This document shows, piece by piece, positions 8,575-18,285 of a stretch of 64,000 nt of DNA. The translations under genes and the position numbers were made by a program. The first letter of the stretch is position 1; the number at the start of each line of letters is the position of its first letter. The stretch spans positions 3,206,501 through 3,270,500 of the forward strand of contig NZ_CP078138.1 of NCBI RefSeq assembly GCF_019212185.1. The letters run 5' to 3'. The stretch is from Pseudomonas fluorescens (GTDB taxonomy: Bacteria > Pseudomonadota > Gammaproteobacteria > Pseudomonadales > Pseudomonadaceae). Under the pieces are notes generated by a model. It made no database searches. It was not told the origin of the DNA and saw only the letters and a program-made list of their open reading frames with translations.

Positions 8575-9153
8575 TCAGGCGCCGGGAAGCAGACCTTTCT
8601 GTTTGGCGACATGGGTCGCCAGCGCGTCCATTAAATCCGGCGACAGGCAGTCATAAGGTTCCAGGCCAAGCGAGCGCAGGCGCTTGCGGATGGCCGCCAT
8701 CTGCGCGGGCGGGGTGCCGGTCTCGATGATCGAGGAGACGAACGCCGCGAACCCCGGCGCCGCCCATCCGCTTTGCGGCGACAGCTCGGTGTGAACGAAG
8801 TCCAAGCCATAAAACGCGTGGTCCTTGTTCTCGATGCGTCCGAAAAGATGGGCGTGACACCGCGTGCAGGCGTGGCGCTGAATGGTTGCAGCTGGATCGA
8901 CAATCGCCAGTTTTTCGCCGTGGGCAATCACGCTGACCTTATCTCGCGGCACCACGGCGATGACCGCGAACGTCGCGTTCTGCGGCTTCCAGCATTTGCT
9001 GCAACCGCAGGCGTGGTTATGCAGGGTTTGCGCATCGATTCGGACCTCGACCTTGTCGGTTGCACACAGGCATTGCAGGGTGCCACCGCTGAAGTTCGCG
9101 GCGGCGGGCTGGATTTCGTTGTCCAGGGTTGGGTGGAGGGGAAAGGTGCTCAT
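8575..9153 (-). CDS. gfa: S-(hydroxymethyl)glutathione synthase (Gfa)
   Basis: A 192-aa zinc protein of the glutathione-dependent formaldehyde-activating family. It speeds formation of S-hydroxymethylglutathione, the substrate of the formaldehyde-oxidising dehydrogenase. Zinc-binding cysteines are visible as CLC near residue 30, CGCSKC near residue 50 and CTRC near residue 96, matching the family pattern CxC...CxCxxC...CxxC. Length fits full-size Gfa (about 190) rather than the shorter generic members. It stands alone here; no formaldehyde dehydrogenase is in the window, so the pathway partner lies elsewhere. Confidence 0.9.
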   Translation of the reverse strand: MSTFPLHPTLDNEIQPAAANFSGGTLQCLCATDKVEVRIDAQTLHNHACGCSKCWKPQNATFAVIAVVPRDKVSVIAHGEKLAIVDPAATIQRHACTRCHAHLFGRIENKDHAFYGLDFVHTELSPQSGWAAPGFAAFVSSIIETGTPPAQMAAIRKRLRSLGLEPYDCLSPDLMDALATHVAKQKGLLPGA

Positions 9154-9259
9154 GCTGGCGTCTCCTTTCGGGTGGGTAGGGGAGTAAGGATAGTTGGTGC
9201 GTGGGGTTTAGTGAGGGGCGGGGAGTGGGGGGAGAAGGGCAGCTTAGACCTGGGCACAC

Positions 9260-10288
9260 TCAATGTGCCGCCCAAGCATTGAAGCGCTCCTCTAGCTCGT
9301 CGCCGTAGTCGATCCAGAACTGGCTATCAACTTTCAGGGCTTGCGCCATATTGGTCTCAGCGGTTGGGAAGTTACGTTGCGCTTCGGGGGCGATCAGCTC
9401 CATCGTGTGTTTTTGGGCCGGACCGTTATGCATCTGCTCTGCAAACAGTTTCTGTTGGCTTGGCAGACTGGCGAAGGCAATGAACTTCAAAGCGGCCGGC
9501 ACGTTCGGACTGCCCCTCACAATGGCCCAGCTGTCCATGTCAGACAGGTTGCCTTTCCATACCAACGGAAAATCATAGCCGTCCCGCTGGGCGCTGACCG
9601 CACGGGCCGTGTACACCGAGCTCATGCCGACATCTCCCGCTGCCAGCCATTGCATGGGCTGAGCCCCGGCTTCCCACCACTGGATCTGCGATTTGATCTG
9701 ATCCAGTTTGCGAAACGCACGATCAACGCCTTCAGGCTGCCGCAGCTCGCGGTAAACCTGATCAGTGGGTACACCATCGGCCATCAGTGCAATTTCCAGG
9801 GTGAGCTTTGCACTTTTTCGCAGGGCACGTTTTCCTGGAAACGCGTCCAGATTCCAAAAGTCAGCCCATTGCGTCGGAGCACTGGTGAACAGTTTGGGGT
9901 TGTAGACAAAAGCGGTTGACCAGATAAAGATACCCACCCCGCACTCGTTCAATGCCCCTTCGACAAAATTCGCCGACGTGACACCGGCGATTTCCGGCAA
10001 TCGTTCGAACAGACCTTCCTCACAGCCGCGCTGTACCTGTTCATGATCAACTTCAACCACATCCCAGCTGACGCTGCCGGTGTCGACCATTGCTTTAATC
10101 TTGCCCATCTCGCCATTGTATTCACCGGCTCGTACGGCGATGCCGGAGGCTTTCTCGAAGGGGGTGTAGAACGCTTGTTGTTGAGCGTCCTTGTTCAGCC
10201 CGCCGACCGAGATGACGGTCAATGCTTCGGCCTGCGCGTAGGTGCAGAGTGTTGCCAGGGTGAAACTGGTCATGATGGTTTTAAACAT
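9260..10288 (-). CDS. Polyamine-type ABC substrate-binding protein (PotD/PotF-like)
   Basis: A 342-aa periplasmic binding protein with a signal peptide (MFKTIMTSFTLATLCTYAQA, cleavage near residue 20). The spermidine/putrescine family features follow: ALTVISVGG, a central segment ending WDVVEVDHEQ, and DSWAIVRGSPNVPAALKFIAF near residue 265. No permease or ATPase gene lies nearby, so it is an orphan receptor that must dock to a transporter elsewhere. It is divergent from a LysR regulator across 124 bp, which makes that regulator its probable controller. The ligand could be a polyamine, opine or related cation. Confidence 0.88.
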   Translation of the reverse strand: MFKTIMTSFTLATLCTYAQAEALTVISVGGLNKDAQQQAFYTPFEKASGIAVRAGEYNGEMGKIKAMVDTGSVSWDVVEVDHEQVQRGCEEGLFERLPEIAGVTSANFVEGALNECGVGIFIWSTAFVYNPKLFTSAPTQWADFWNLDAFPGKRALRKSAKLTLEIALMADGVPTDQVYRELRQPEGVDRAFRKLDQIKSQIQWWEAGAQPMQWLAAGDVGMSSVYTARAVSAQRDGYDFPLVWKGNLSDMDSWAIVRGSPNVPAALKFIAFASLPSQQKLFAEQMHNGPAQKHTMELIAPEAQRNFPTAETNMAQALKVDSQFWIDYGDELEERFNAWAAH

Positions 10289-10412
10289 GGCAGGTTTCCT
10301 TTTTCTTGTTCTTTAAGGGCGTGCCGAGGATGCTAGCGAACTCCTCAAAGTGAGATCGGGAATAAAAAGCGCGAACCTCGGGAATTTGTCTCCCGCCAGT
10401 CAGGAATCTGCA

Positions 10413-11339
10413 ATGAAACGTTTTACCGACTATCGTTTACCTTCGATTGATGCGCTGTTGGCATTCGATACTGCGGCGCGGTTGAAGAGTTTCGAACTCA
10501 CTGCCCAAGCGCTGTCTCTGACGGGCAGTGCCTTACGCAAACGTATCGCCAGCCTTGAACAACTGCTTGGATTGAAGCTGTTCGATCGACAACATGGCAC
10601 GTTGATGCTCACCGCGCAGGGGCAGGTGTACCTGGAGCAAATCAGGCCGGTGCTGGTGCAATTGGTGTCTATCACCGCACACCAGCGTCCCGCGCAGAGA
10701 AAACAACGGTTGACGATCAGTTGCCCACCCACCTTTGCCCGGCAGATTCTGATACCGCGCCTCCAGGAGCACAGCCATGCCTTCCCCGACATCGACCTGC
10801 AGATCGAGTTGAGCGCGCCACTGGCCAGGGCCGAAAGTTGCGCCAGCGATTTGCACATCTGTGGAGGCGCCACTGATGTGGAAGTCTCCCAGCGCCTGTT
10901 GGATGAGCGTCTGCAGCCCATGGCTGCGCCGGCGTTGCTCGCTCGCTACGGTGAACTGAAATCGCTGCGCAATTTTCCCAGCCTGCCATTGCTGCGCTCT
11001 CCCATGGAGCCTTGGCAGCCATGGTTTGCCCAGGCCAGCCTCAACCTGCAAGAGCCGGATGAGGGGCCGGCGCTGCTCGATCTGGGCATGATGCTTGAAG
11101 CCGCCGTCCAGGCTCAGGGTGTGGTACTGGCGCGGCCTTCGCTTGCGCTGGCGTGGTTGGCCGATGGGCGCCTGGTCCCGGTGGGGGAGGTGCGCAGCGT
11201 GCCGACCTACCACTACCGTTTACTGGTCAACGAGGCATCATCGGCAACCCAGGCATTCAGTCATTGGCTGATTGAAGTCTGCAGCGATACGGTGCAAACG
11301 GCGGAGCGTCACCTGAGTCGTGTGTCACAGGGAAAATAA
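10413..11339 (+). CDS. LysR-family transcriptional regulator (GcvA-like)
   Basis: A 308-aa regulator. The N-terminal winged helix-turn-helix covers residues 5-65 (LPSIDALLAFDTAARLKSF...ALRKRIASLEQLLGLKLFDR), followed by the periplasmic-binding-like effector domain. The start at 10413 is preceded by CAGGA with seven-base spacing; an earlier in-frame ATG at 10350 has no such site and would add a non-conserved leader. It is divergent from the polyamine-type receptor and followed 84 bp later by an FMN dehydrogenase. It probably controls both, in a small catabolic regulon (inference). Confidence 0.9.
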   Translation: MKRFTDYRLPSIDALLAFDTAARLKSFELTAQALSLTGSALRKRIASLEQLLGLKLFDRQHGTLMLTAQGQVYLEQIRPVLVQLVSITAHQRPAQRKQRLTISCPPTFARQILIPRLQEHSHAFPDIDLQIELSAPLARAESCASDLHICGGATDVEVSQRLLDERLQPMAAPALLARYGELKSLRNFPSLPLLRSPMEPWQPWFAQASLNLQEPDEGPALLDLGMMLEAAVQAQGVVLARPSLALAWLADGRLVPVGEVRSVPTYHYRLLVNEASSATQAFSHWLIEVCSDTVQTAERHLSRVSQGK

Positions 11340-11423
11340 CACCCGGACAACGAGAAATCATTTCCCGATCCTCAGCGCGTGGGGCAGTTAGTCTTGTGCT
11401 TACCAAGACTATGGAGTGGAACA

Positions 11424-12620
11424 ATGCCTACCATCACCTGCATCGAAGACCTGCGTCTAATGGCTGAACGACGTGTGCCACGCATGTTCTACGACTATGT
11501 TGACGGCGGCTCATGGACTGAGAGTACCTACCGTGCCAACCAGGCCGAATTCGCCGACATCAAACTGCGCCAGCGTGTCGCTCGAAACATCGAAAACCGC
11601 TCGCTGAAAATCAATAGCCTGGGAATCGACATGGCGATGCCATTGGCTATCGCGCCTACCGGGCTGGCCGGGATGGTCCATGCAGACGGAGAAATCCTGG
11701 CGGCGCGCGCGGCCACTGCCGCCGGCATTCGCTATACGTTGTCGACGGTCAGCATTTGCTCGATCGAAGACATAGCCGATGCGATCGCGTCACCCTTCTG
11801 GTTTCAACTGTACGTCATGCGTGACCGTGAGTTCATTGGCCGCTTGATCGACCGGGCCAAGGCGGCCGGGTGCGATGCGCTGGTGCTGACGCTGGATCTG
11901 CAGTTGAGCGGCCAGCGCCACAAGGATCTGAAAAATGGCCTCTCGACACCACCCCGCCTGACCCCTGCCAATGTGCTGAACCTGCTGAGCAAGCCACGCT
12001 GGCTCAAAGGCATGATGTGCACTCGTCGCCACTACTTTGGCAACATCATGGGGCATGTCAAAGGCGTCGATGACCTTCGGCAACTTGCAAACTGGACCTA
12101 CGATCAATTCGATCCGCGTCTGAATTGGGACGATATCCAGTGGATCAAGGAGCGCTGGGGAGGAACCTTGATCCTCAAAGGTATTCTCGACGTCGAGGAC
12201 GCATGTATGGCATTGGCCAGTGGCGCCGATGCGATCGTCGTCAGCAATCATGGCGGTCGCCAACTCGATGGTGCCGCCTCAAGCATCAGTATGTTGCCCG
12301 CCATCGCCGAAGCGATCGGAAACCGTATGGAAGTCTGGTTCGACAGTGGCATACGCAGTGGCCAGGATGTGATCAAGGCCCTGGCACTCGGTGCGAAAGG
12401 GGCCATGCTCGGCCGAGCGCACCTGTACGGCTTGGGTGCCATGGGCCAAGCGGGAGTAGCCAAAGCCCTGGAAATCATCGCCACGGAAATGGACCTGACG
12501 TTGGCGCTATGTGGGCATACCAATGTGCAAGACATTGATCGCAGTATCCTGCTGCCCGGTACCTATTCTCAGGCCGATTGGACATGCTCGGAACTGCGGC
12601 GCGAAAAGACGCTCGCCTGA
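11424..12620 (+). CDS. FMN-dependent alpha-hydroxy-acid dehydrogenase
   Basis: A 398-aa TIM-barrel flavoenzyme of the lactate/mandelate dehydrogenase and glycolate oxidase family. The N-terminal PRMFYDYVDGGSWTE, the substrate and FMN segments PTGLAGMVHADGE and FWFQLYVMRD, and the active-site histidine in SNHGGRQLDG near residue 275 are all present, followed by the FMN phosphate segment DSGIRSGQDVIKALALGA. The start at 11424 has GGAG seven bases upstream. It may be membrane-associated and pass electrons to quinone like LldD. The hydroxy acid is not determined. Confidence 0.9.
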   Translation: MPTITCIEDLRLMAERRVPRMFYDYVDGGSWTESTYRANQAEFADIKLRQRVARNIENRSLKINSLGIDMAMPLAIAPTGLAGMVHADGEILAARAATAAGIRYTLSTVSICSIEDIADAIASPFWFQLYVMRDREFIGRLIDRAKAAGCDALVLTLDLQLSGQRHKDLKNGLSTPPRLTPANVLNLLSKPRWLKGMMCTRRHYFGNIMGHVKGVDDLRQLANWTYDQFDPRLNWDDIQWIKERWGGTLILKGILDVEDACMALASGADAIVVSNHGGRQLDGAASSISMLPAIAEAIGNRMEVWFDSGIRSGQDVIKALALGAKGAMLGRAHLYGLGAMGQAGVAKALEIIATEMDLTLALCGHTNVQDIDRSILLPGTYSQADWTCSELRREKTLA

Positions 12621-12985
12621 AACAGAAGTAAGGTGACAAGTAAGTCGGCTTCTTATGGGCAAGTAATGCCCATAAACCGTTGAGCTTTAACACGTGTTAT
12701 TTCTGCTGAAAGTTCGCTAACAGTCCGAGCGGTACAAATAGCTTGGGCAGGAATGCCAGATCAAACAAGGTCAGCCTTCAGATATTTCATACAACACCCG
12801 AAGTCCCGATCCCCGGCAATGAAAGTCATTGTCCTATCTGTCAGTATTAATTTCGCTCTTAACTGCCGACACTTATCCCGAACCCGAATAACTTCATCCC
12901 AGCCCAGATCTATACAACTATCACTACTGGCTATTCGAAGCTAAAGTGATACCAGTCATGTAATTTCCGCAAGGATGTTATTCGA
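12621..12985. other. Gene-free stretch upstream of the giant helicase gene
   Basis: 365 bases, visibly more AT-rich than the flanking genes, with no convincing gene. A 23-base inverted repeat lies at 12653-12675. The rest presumably contains the helicase promoter; no clear -35/-10 pair was identified. Confidence 0.6.
12653..12675. terminator. Perfect 9-bp inverted repeat after the FMN dehydrogenase
   Basis: TTATGGGCA and TGCCCATAA surround a five-base loop AGTAA, 32 bases after the FMN dehydrogenase stop. There is no T run, so it may be a weak terminator or a protein-binding palindrome. Confidence 0.4.
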
Positions 12986-15900
12986 ATGGTTTCACTGACG
13001 CGACCCAACAGCCTGGTGCTCGACCTGGAAGTCGTCCCCGGCAAAGCCAATCAGCCCGACCGTATCTTTATGGTTGGCGCGTTGCGTCCTGACACCGAAG
13101 AACAACTCGAACGCAAAGTCGATAAGGATCTGCCCGTTGTCCTTGAGGCGCTGGATCGGTTGGGGGCGGGTGCCAGTTTCGTGCTGGGGCATAACGTCAT
13201 TGGCCATGATTTGGCGATTCTGCAACAGCAAGCCGCGCACTTGACCTTACTCAAACTGCCGGTCATCGACACGCTGCTTTTGTCTCCTTTGGCGTTTCCG
13301 CAAAACCCGTATCACCGCCTGGTCAAAGATTACAAACTGATTCGTGACAGTCTCAATTCACCGCTGTCCGATTGCCGTTCCACCCTGACCCTGTTCGACG
13401 ACCAGCGCGAAGCATTCGCCACGCTGAACAGTCAGCACCCGGCGGAACTGCTCTGCTACCAGGCGCTGCTTGCATCAACACCCAAAAGCGATCTGGGGTC
13501 GTTTTTCGGCGGGATTACCGAGCAGGCGCCAGGACATCTCGCTGAACTACGCAGTTTGATTCCCGGACTGCTTGAGGAAACCGACCCGACCCTGACCCGT
13601 ACGCTCAAGGTCTGCAGTACCCGTTTGAAGGCGTTGCTGGACGCCGACCTCATGGACGCGAGTTTGCATTGGCCCATCGCCTATGCATTGGCGTGGCTGC
13701 GGGTGTCGGGCGGTAACTCGGTGGTGGCGCCCTGGGTACGCCATCAATTTCCTGCGGTCAGTCGCTTGATCACCGAGCTGCGCGATATGCCCTGCGGCGA
13801 GCGCCATTGCGGCTATTGCAGTACCACCCATGATCCGCGCCACGAACTCCGGCGCTATTTCGCGCCCATTGAGGACTTCCGCACCGAGCCGGACGGGCGC
13901 TCGCTGCAGCACGATGTGGTGCTTGCCGGTATGCAGGGCAAGCATGTCCTTGCGATCCTGGCGACCGGGGGCGGTAAATCGCTGTGCTATCAATTGCCTG
14001 CCCTGAATAGGTTCCACCGCAACGGCAGCCTGACCATCATCATTTCGCCGTTGCAGTCGCTGATGAAGGATCAGGTCGACGGGCTGCTGGCGCGCAACGT
14101 GCAAAGTGCGGCGACCTTGAACGGTCTGTTGACCATGCCGGAGCGGGCCGAGGTGCTGGAGAAGATCCAGATGGGAGATGTCGGCATTCTGCTGGTCTCG
14201 CCCGAGCAGTTTCGCAACAACGCCTTCCGCCGTGCGATCAGTCATCGCCAGGTCGGCGCCTGGATTTTCGATGAGGCGCATTGCTTGTCGAAATGGGGCG
14301 CAGATTTTCGTCCTGATTACCTCTACGTCTCGCGTTTCATCAAGCAGTTCACCGGCGACGGTCAGCTCGCTGCGATCGGTTGCTTTACCGCGACCGCCAA
14401 ACCGGACGTGCTTGATGACATCGAACAACACTTCGAAGAGCAGTTGGGCATCCGCTTCGAGCGTTTCATCGGTACCCATGAACGGACCAATCTGCACTTC
14501 GAGGTGTTGCCGTGTGCCCGCTCAGAGAAGCGCCACCATACTCAGGCGTTGCTTGAGGAGGAGCTGAGCGGCAACGAGGGCGGGGCGGTGATCTTCGTCT
14601 CCAGCCGCAAGGGTGCGGAAGAGCTTGCGGATTTTTTGCTCGGTCACGGCTGGGCCTGCAAGCACTTTCACGCTGGGCTGGCGCCCCATGAGAAGAAGGA
14701 CATTCAAGACGCCTTCAAGGCGGGGGAACTGAAGATCATCGTCGCCACCAACGCCTTTGGCATGGGCGTCGACAAATCCGATATTCGTCTGGTGGTGCAT
14801 GCGGATATTCCAGGGTCGCTGGAGAACTATTTGCAGGAGGCCGGCCGCGCCGGGCGCGATCAACTGCAGGCACGCTGCGTGCTGCTGTATGACTCGCAGG
14901 ACATCGAGAACCAGTTCGGGATGTGCGAAGGGTCGAAACTGACCCTGCGTGATATTCAGCAGATCTTGCGAAAGTTGCGCAAGGAGTGCGACCGACGCAA
15001 GGGCGGCAGGCTGGTGATCACCGCCGGCGAAGTGTTGATGGATGAACAGGTCGAGACCAGTTTCGAGGCCGGCGAGCGCGATGCTGAAACCAAGGTCGCC
15101 ACCGCCGTGTCCTGGCTTGAGCGCGGACAGTTCTTGAAGCGAGAGGAGAATCAGACCCAGATCTTTCCGGCCAGCCTGAAGCTGAGCAAGGAAGACGCCG
15201 TAAAGCGTCTGAGCGGCGCCAAACTGCCAGCTCGGCGCCTGGAAGAGTTCAAGGCGATTCTGAACTATCTGTATGAGGCGAGTGCCGATCAGCGCATCAA
15301 CACCGACGCCCTGATGACCCTGACCAGTCTCACTTCCGAAGAGGTCGCCGCGACGCTGCGGCAAATGGAGGAACTGGGACTTTTAGTCAACGACTCCAAG
15401 CTCACGTTGTACGTCCGCCATGGCGTGGTGTTCCCCTCCATCCAGCGTCTGCAAGTCACCTTGACGCTTGAGACGGCTTTGTTCGAGCTGCTGCAGGAAC
15501 TGGCGCCGGATGCCGAGAACGGGACGTGGCAGGACCTTAATGTGCCGCTGTTAACCTCGGCGCTTAAAACAGCCACCGCCAGCAAGGATCTGCTTCCGCT
15601 GCACGTTCTGCGACTGTTACGCAGCTTGGCGCAGGATCACGACAGCGAGAGTCAGCTGCGCAGTTGCTTCGAACTGCGGCAGATCAGTCAGGATTTCCTC
15701 AAGTTGCGCATCCGTGGTGGCTATAACTGGAGAGGTATTCAAGGATTGGGCGACCGCCGGCGGGCTGTCGCTGCCGTGGTTCTGCCGTTCCTGATTGGCA
15801 AATTGCCGCCGGGCTCAAGGAACAAGGATCTGTTAGTCGATACCACGTTCGGCGAACTCACCGGCCTGATTGATCAGGATCTTGAGCTACGTTCCAGAAT

Positions 15901-18130
15901 CCCCGAAGCGCAGCGCCGTAAGGCGATTGAGCATGTGCTGCTGTACCTGCACAAGCAGGATGTACTCACGTTGAACCACGGCATGACCGTCATGCGGCGT
16001 GCCATGACGATCCATATCGATACGCAAAAACGTAGCGGATACCTCAAGGATGACTACCAGCGCCTCGATGAGCATTACCGGGAGAAACGTATCCAGGTGC
16101 ACGTCATGCGCGAGTATGCGCAGGTCGGAATTGACTCGATGCCGCAAGCCCTTGATCTGGTCCAACACTATTTCACGCTGACCAAGCAGGAGTTCATTGA
16201 GCGCTACTTTGCCAATCGCCAAGAGGTGCTCAAGCTCGCCACCAGCGAAGAGTCCTGGCGCAGCATCGTCGAACGGCTCAGCGCTGCCCAGCGGATTATC
16301 GTCTCCGATGACGATGATATGAACCGACTGATCCTGGCGGGCCCCGGTTCAGGCAAGACGCGGGTGATCGTGCACCGCATCGCTTATCTGTTACGCGTTC
16401 GACGGGTACCGGCGCGCTGCATCGTGGCGCTGACGTTCAACCGTCACGCCGCCAACGAAATCAAGCAGCGCTTGCTAAAACTGGTCGGTCCCGATGCTTT
16501 TGGGGTCAATGTGATGACCTATCACCGCATGGCGATGCGCCTGACGGGCACTCGCTTCGAGCAGGGAGAGACGCTTGAGGAAGGGCGCCTGGTCCAGGTG
16601 ATGGAAGAGGCGGTCGAGTTGCTCGAGGGCAAGCGTCAGGTCGAAGGCGAAGATGACTTACGCGAACAGCTGATGCGCGGCTACCGCTACATTCTGGTGG
16701 ATGAATATCAGGACATTGACGACCTGCAATATCGTCTCGTCAGCGCACTGGCTGGGCGCAAGTCCGAGGAAGAAGGGCGTTTGTGCATCTTGGCGGTGGG
16801 TGACGATGACCAGAACATCTATGCCTGGCGTGACACCAACAATCGCTACATCGAGCGCTTTCGCGAGGACTACTCGGCAACCCAAAACTATCTGGTCGAC
16901 AACTATCGCTCCAGCCGTTACATCATCGATGCGGCTAACCGTGTCATTGCGCATAACTTTGATCGACTCAAGCAGGATCACCCGATTCAGATTGACGCGG
17001 CTCGGCGCACATGGCCGCAGGGCGGGGATTGGCAGACGCTGGATCGACAGCGCGCAGGGCGCGTGGTTCGCCTGAGGGTCGAGGCCGAAGCTGGCGCACG
17101 GGCCAACCTGCAAGCGCAGGCGGCGATGGCGGAGCTGGAACGTTTGCTGAGTCTGGAAAGCGAGGGTTGGCAGGGCTGCGCGGTGTTGGCGCGCACCCAC
17201 CACTACCTGCTGCCGCTTCAGGCATGGTGTGAAGCGCGTGGCGTTGCCTATTGCCTTGCATCCGACAAGGACGGCGCCTTGCCCCTGACCGCTCAACGCG
17301 GCTTTGTGCAGGCTGTCGAAATACTCGACGGGATAACCGAGGCGGTGAGTGCCGCGCAGGCGTGGACCTTCATGAGCCAGCGGCAGCTTTCGCCGGATTG
17401 GCATGACCTGTTGCAGACCGCTTTTGAACAGCTCACCGCGGAGTTTGGGCAATGTCCCTTGGTCGCTCGGACGTTGGTTGATTGGCTCTATGACTATTTC
17501 CGCGAGCTGCGCCAGCAACCCAGGAAAGGGCTCTACCTGGGCACGGTCCATTCCGCCAAGGGATTGGAGTTCCGTCACGTGGTGCTGCTCGATGGCGGCT
17601 GGTCTGCTCAAGCAGAAACCCTTGGCGATGAACGCCGGCTCTACTACGTGGGCATGACCCGTGCCGAGCAGACGCTGACCCTGTGTGAGTTTTCCGGGGG
17701 AAACCCGTTCAGCCGGCATGTCACGGAAGACGTCATGTACGACACCTTCCAGGGTGAAAGCCTCCCAGCGCTGGAGAAACGCTACCTGCAGCTTTCGTTG
17801 AAGGATATCGATCTCGACTTTGCTGGGCGTCAGCCCCCTGGGGCGGCAATCCACCAGACATTGGCGGCGCTTGAAGCTGGCGACCCGCTGTCGCTTGTGG
17901 CGCATGAAGGTAGATATTTGATCCAGGACGCGCAGGGTCGGGTTGTCGGCCGTACAGCGAAGTCATTCAATCTGGAACTGGAGGTTGAGGCGTGTGAAGT
18001 GGCCGCGGTGTTAGTGCGTCATTCTGATCGGTGCGAGGAGGCTTTCCGAACCTGGCATCGTACCCAAGTGTGGGAATTGATCGTGCCAAGAGTGGCCGGC
18101 CGGATCGTATTGGGCAGTGGGAAAACCTGA
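12986..18130 (+). CDS. DEDDh exonuclease-like / RecQ / UvrD fusion helicase
   Basis: One uninterrupted 1714-aa protein. Residues 10-130 look like a DEDDh 3'-5' exonuclease: Asp13 and Glu15 in LVLDLE, Asp75 in GHNVIGHDL, His110 and Asp115 in HRLVKD. A cysteine cluster CGERHCGYC lies near 270. A RecQ-type SF2 helicase follows: ATGGGKS near 328, DEAHCLSKWG near 429, FTATAKPD, and FGMGVDKSDIRLVVH with QEAGRAGRD. Residues about 650-1090 are unassigned. An SF1A UvrD/Rep helicase occupies about 1100-1590: GPGSGKT near 1120, VDEYQDID near 1237, VGDDDQNIYAWR, TVHSAKGLEF near 1519, YYVGMTRA. A 120-residue tail ends it. Roles in repair or phage defence are possible; it has no operon partner. Confidence 0.88.
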   Translation: MVSLTRPNSLVLDLEVVPGKANQPDRIFMVGALRPDTEEQLERKVDKDLPVVLEALDRLGAGASFVLGHNVIGHDLAILQQQAAHLTLLKLPVIDTLLLSPLAFPQNPYHRLVKDYKLIRDSLNSPLSDCRSTLTLFDDQREAFATLNSQHPAELLCYQALLASTPKSDLGSFFGGITEQAPGHLAELRSLIPGLLEETDPTLTRTLKVCSTRLKALLDADLMDASLHWPIAYALAWLRVSGGNSVVAPWVRHQFPAVSRLITELRDMPCGERHCGYCSTTHDPRHELRRYFAPIEDFRTEPDGRSLQHDVVLAGMQGKHVLAILATGGGKSLCYQLPALNRFHRNGSLTIIISPLQSLMKDQVDGLLARNVQSAATLNGLLTMPERAEVLEKIQMGDVGILLVSPEQFRNNAFRRAISHRQVGAWIFDEAHCLSKWGADFRPDYLYVSRFIKQFTGDGQLAAIGCFTATAKPDVLDDIEQHFEEQLGIRFERFIGTHERTNLHFEVLPCARSEKRHHTQALLEEELSGNEGGAVIFVSSRKGAEELADFLLGHGWACKHFHAGLAPHEKKDIQDAFKAGELKIIVATNAFGMGVDKSDIRLVVHADIPGSLENYLQEAGRAGRDQLQARCVLLYDSQDIENQFGMCEGSKLTLRDIQQILRKLRKECDRRKGGRLVITAGEVLMDEQVETSFEAGERDAETKVATAVSWLERGQFLKREENQTQIFPASLKLSKEDAVKRLSGAKLPARRLEEFKAILNYLYEASADQRINTDALMTLTSLTSEEVAATLRQMEELGLLVNDSKLTLYVRHGVVFPSIQRLQVTLTLETALFELLQELAPDAENGTWQDLNVPLLTSALKTATASKDLLPLHVLRLLRSLAQDHDSESQLRSCFELRQISQDFLKLRIRGGYNWRGIQGLGDRRRAVAAVVLPFLIGKLPPGSRNKDLLVDTTFGELTGLIDQDLELRSRIPEAQRRKAIEHVLLYLHKQDVLTLNHGMTVMRRAMTIHIDTQKRSGYLKDDYQRLDEHYREKRIQVHVMREYAQVGIDSMPQALDLVQHYFTLTKQEFIERYFANRQEVLKLATSEESWRSIVERLSAAQRIIVSDDDDMNRLILAGPGSGKTRVIVHRIAYLLRVRRVPARCIVALTFNRHAANEIKQRLLKLVGPDAFGVNVMTYHRMAMRLTGTRFEQGETLEEGRLVQVMEEAVELLEGKRQVEGEDDLREQLMRGYRYILVDEYQDIDDLQYRLVSALAGRKSEEEGRLCILAVGDDDQNIYAWRDTNNRYIERFREDYSATQNYLVDNYRSSRYIIDAANRVIAHNFDRLKQDHPIQIDAARRTWPQGGDWQTLDRQRAGRVVRLRVEAEAGARANLQAQAAMAELERLLSLESEGWQGCAVLARTHHYLLPLQAWCEARGVAYCLASDKDGALPLTAQRGFVQAVEILDGITEAVSAAQAWTFMSQRQLSPDWHDLLQTAFEQLTAEFGQCPLVARTLVDWLYDYFRELRQQPRKGLYLGTVHSAKGLEFRHVVLLDGGWSAQAETLGDERRLYYVGMTRAEQTLTLCEFSGGNPFSRHVTEDVMYDTFQGESLPALEKRYLQLSLKDIDLDFAGRQPPGAAIHQTLAALEAGDPLSLVAHEGRYLIQDAQGRVVGRTAKSFNLELEVEACEVAAVLVRHSDRCEEAFRTWHRTQVWELIVPRVAGRIVLGSGKT

Positions 18131-18285
18131 AGCAACCCAACGCCTCCCGAAGGTCGGTTACAAGGAGAATGCCAAGGGGTATAACGGGCTGAGAAAGAGG
18201 CGGCCCACATGCAACAGGCCTCCACAGGCAGCGCCCGGGCCAGGCGCCCCAGGCTGGATCGGCGCCGGCGGCGCGGAGCGATGTG

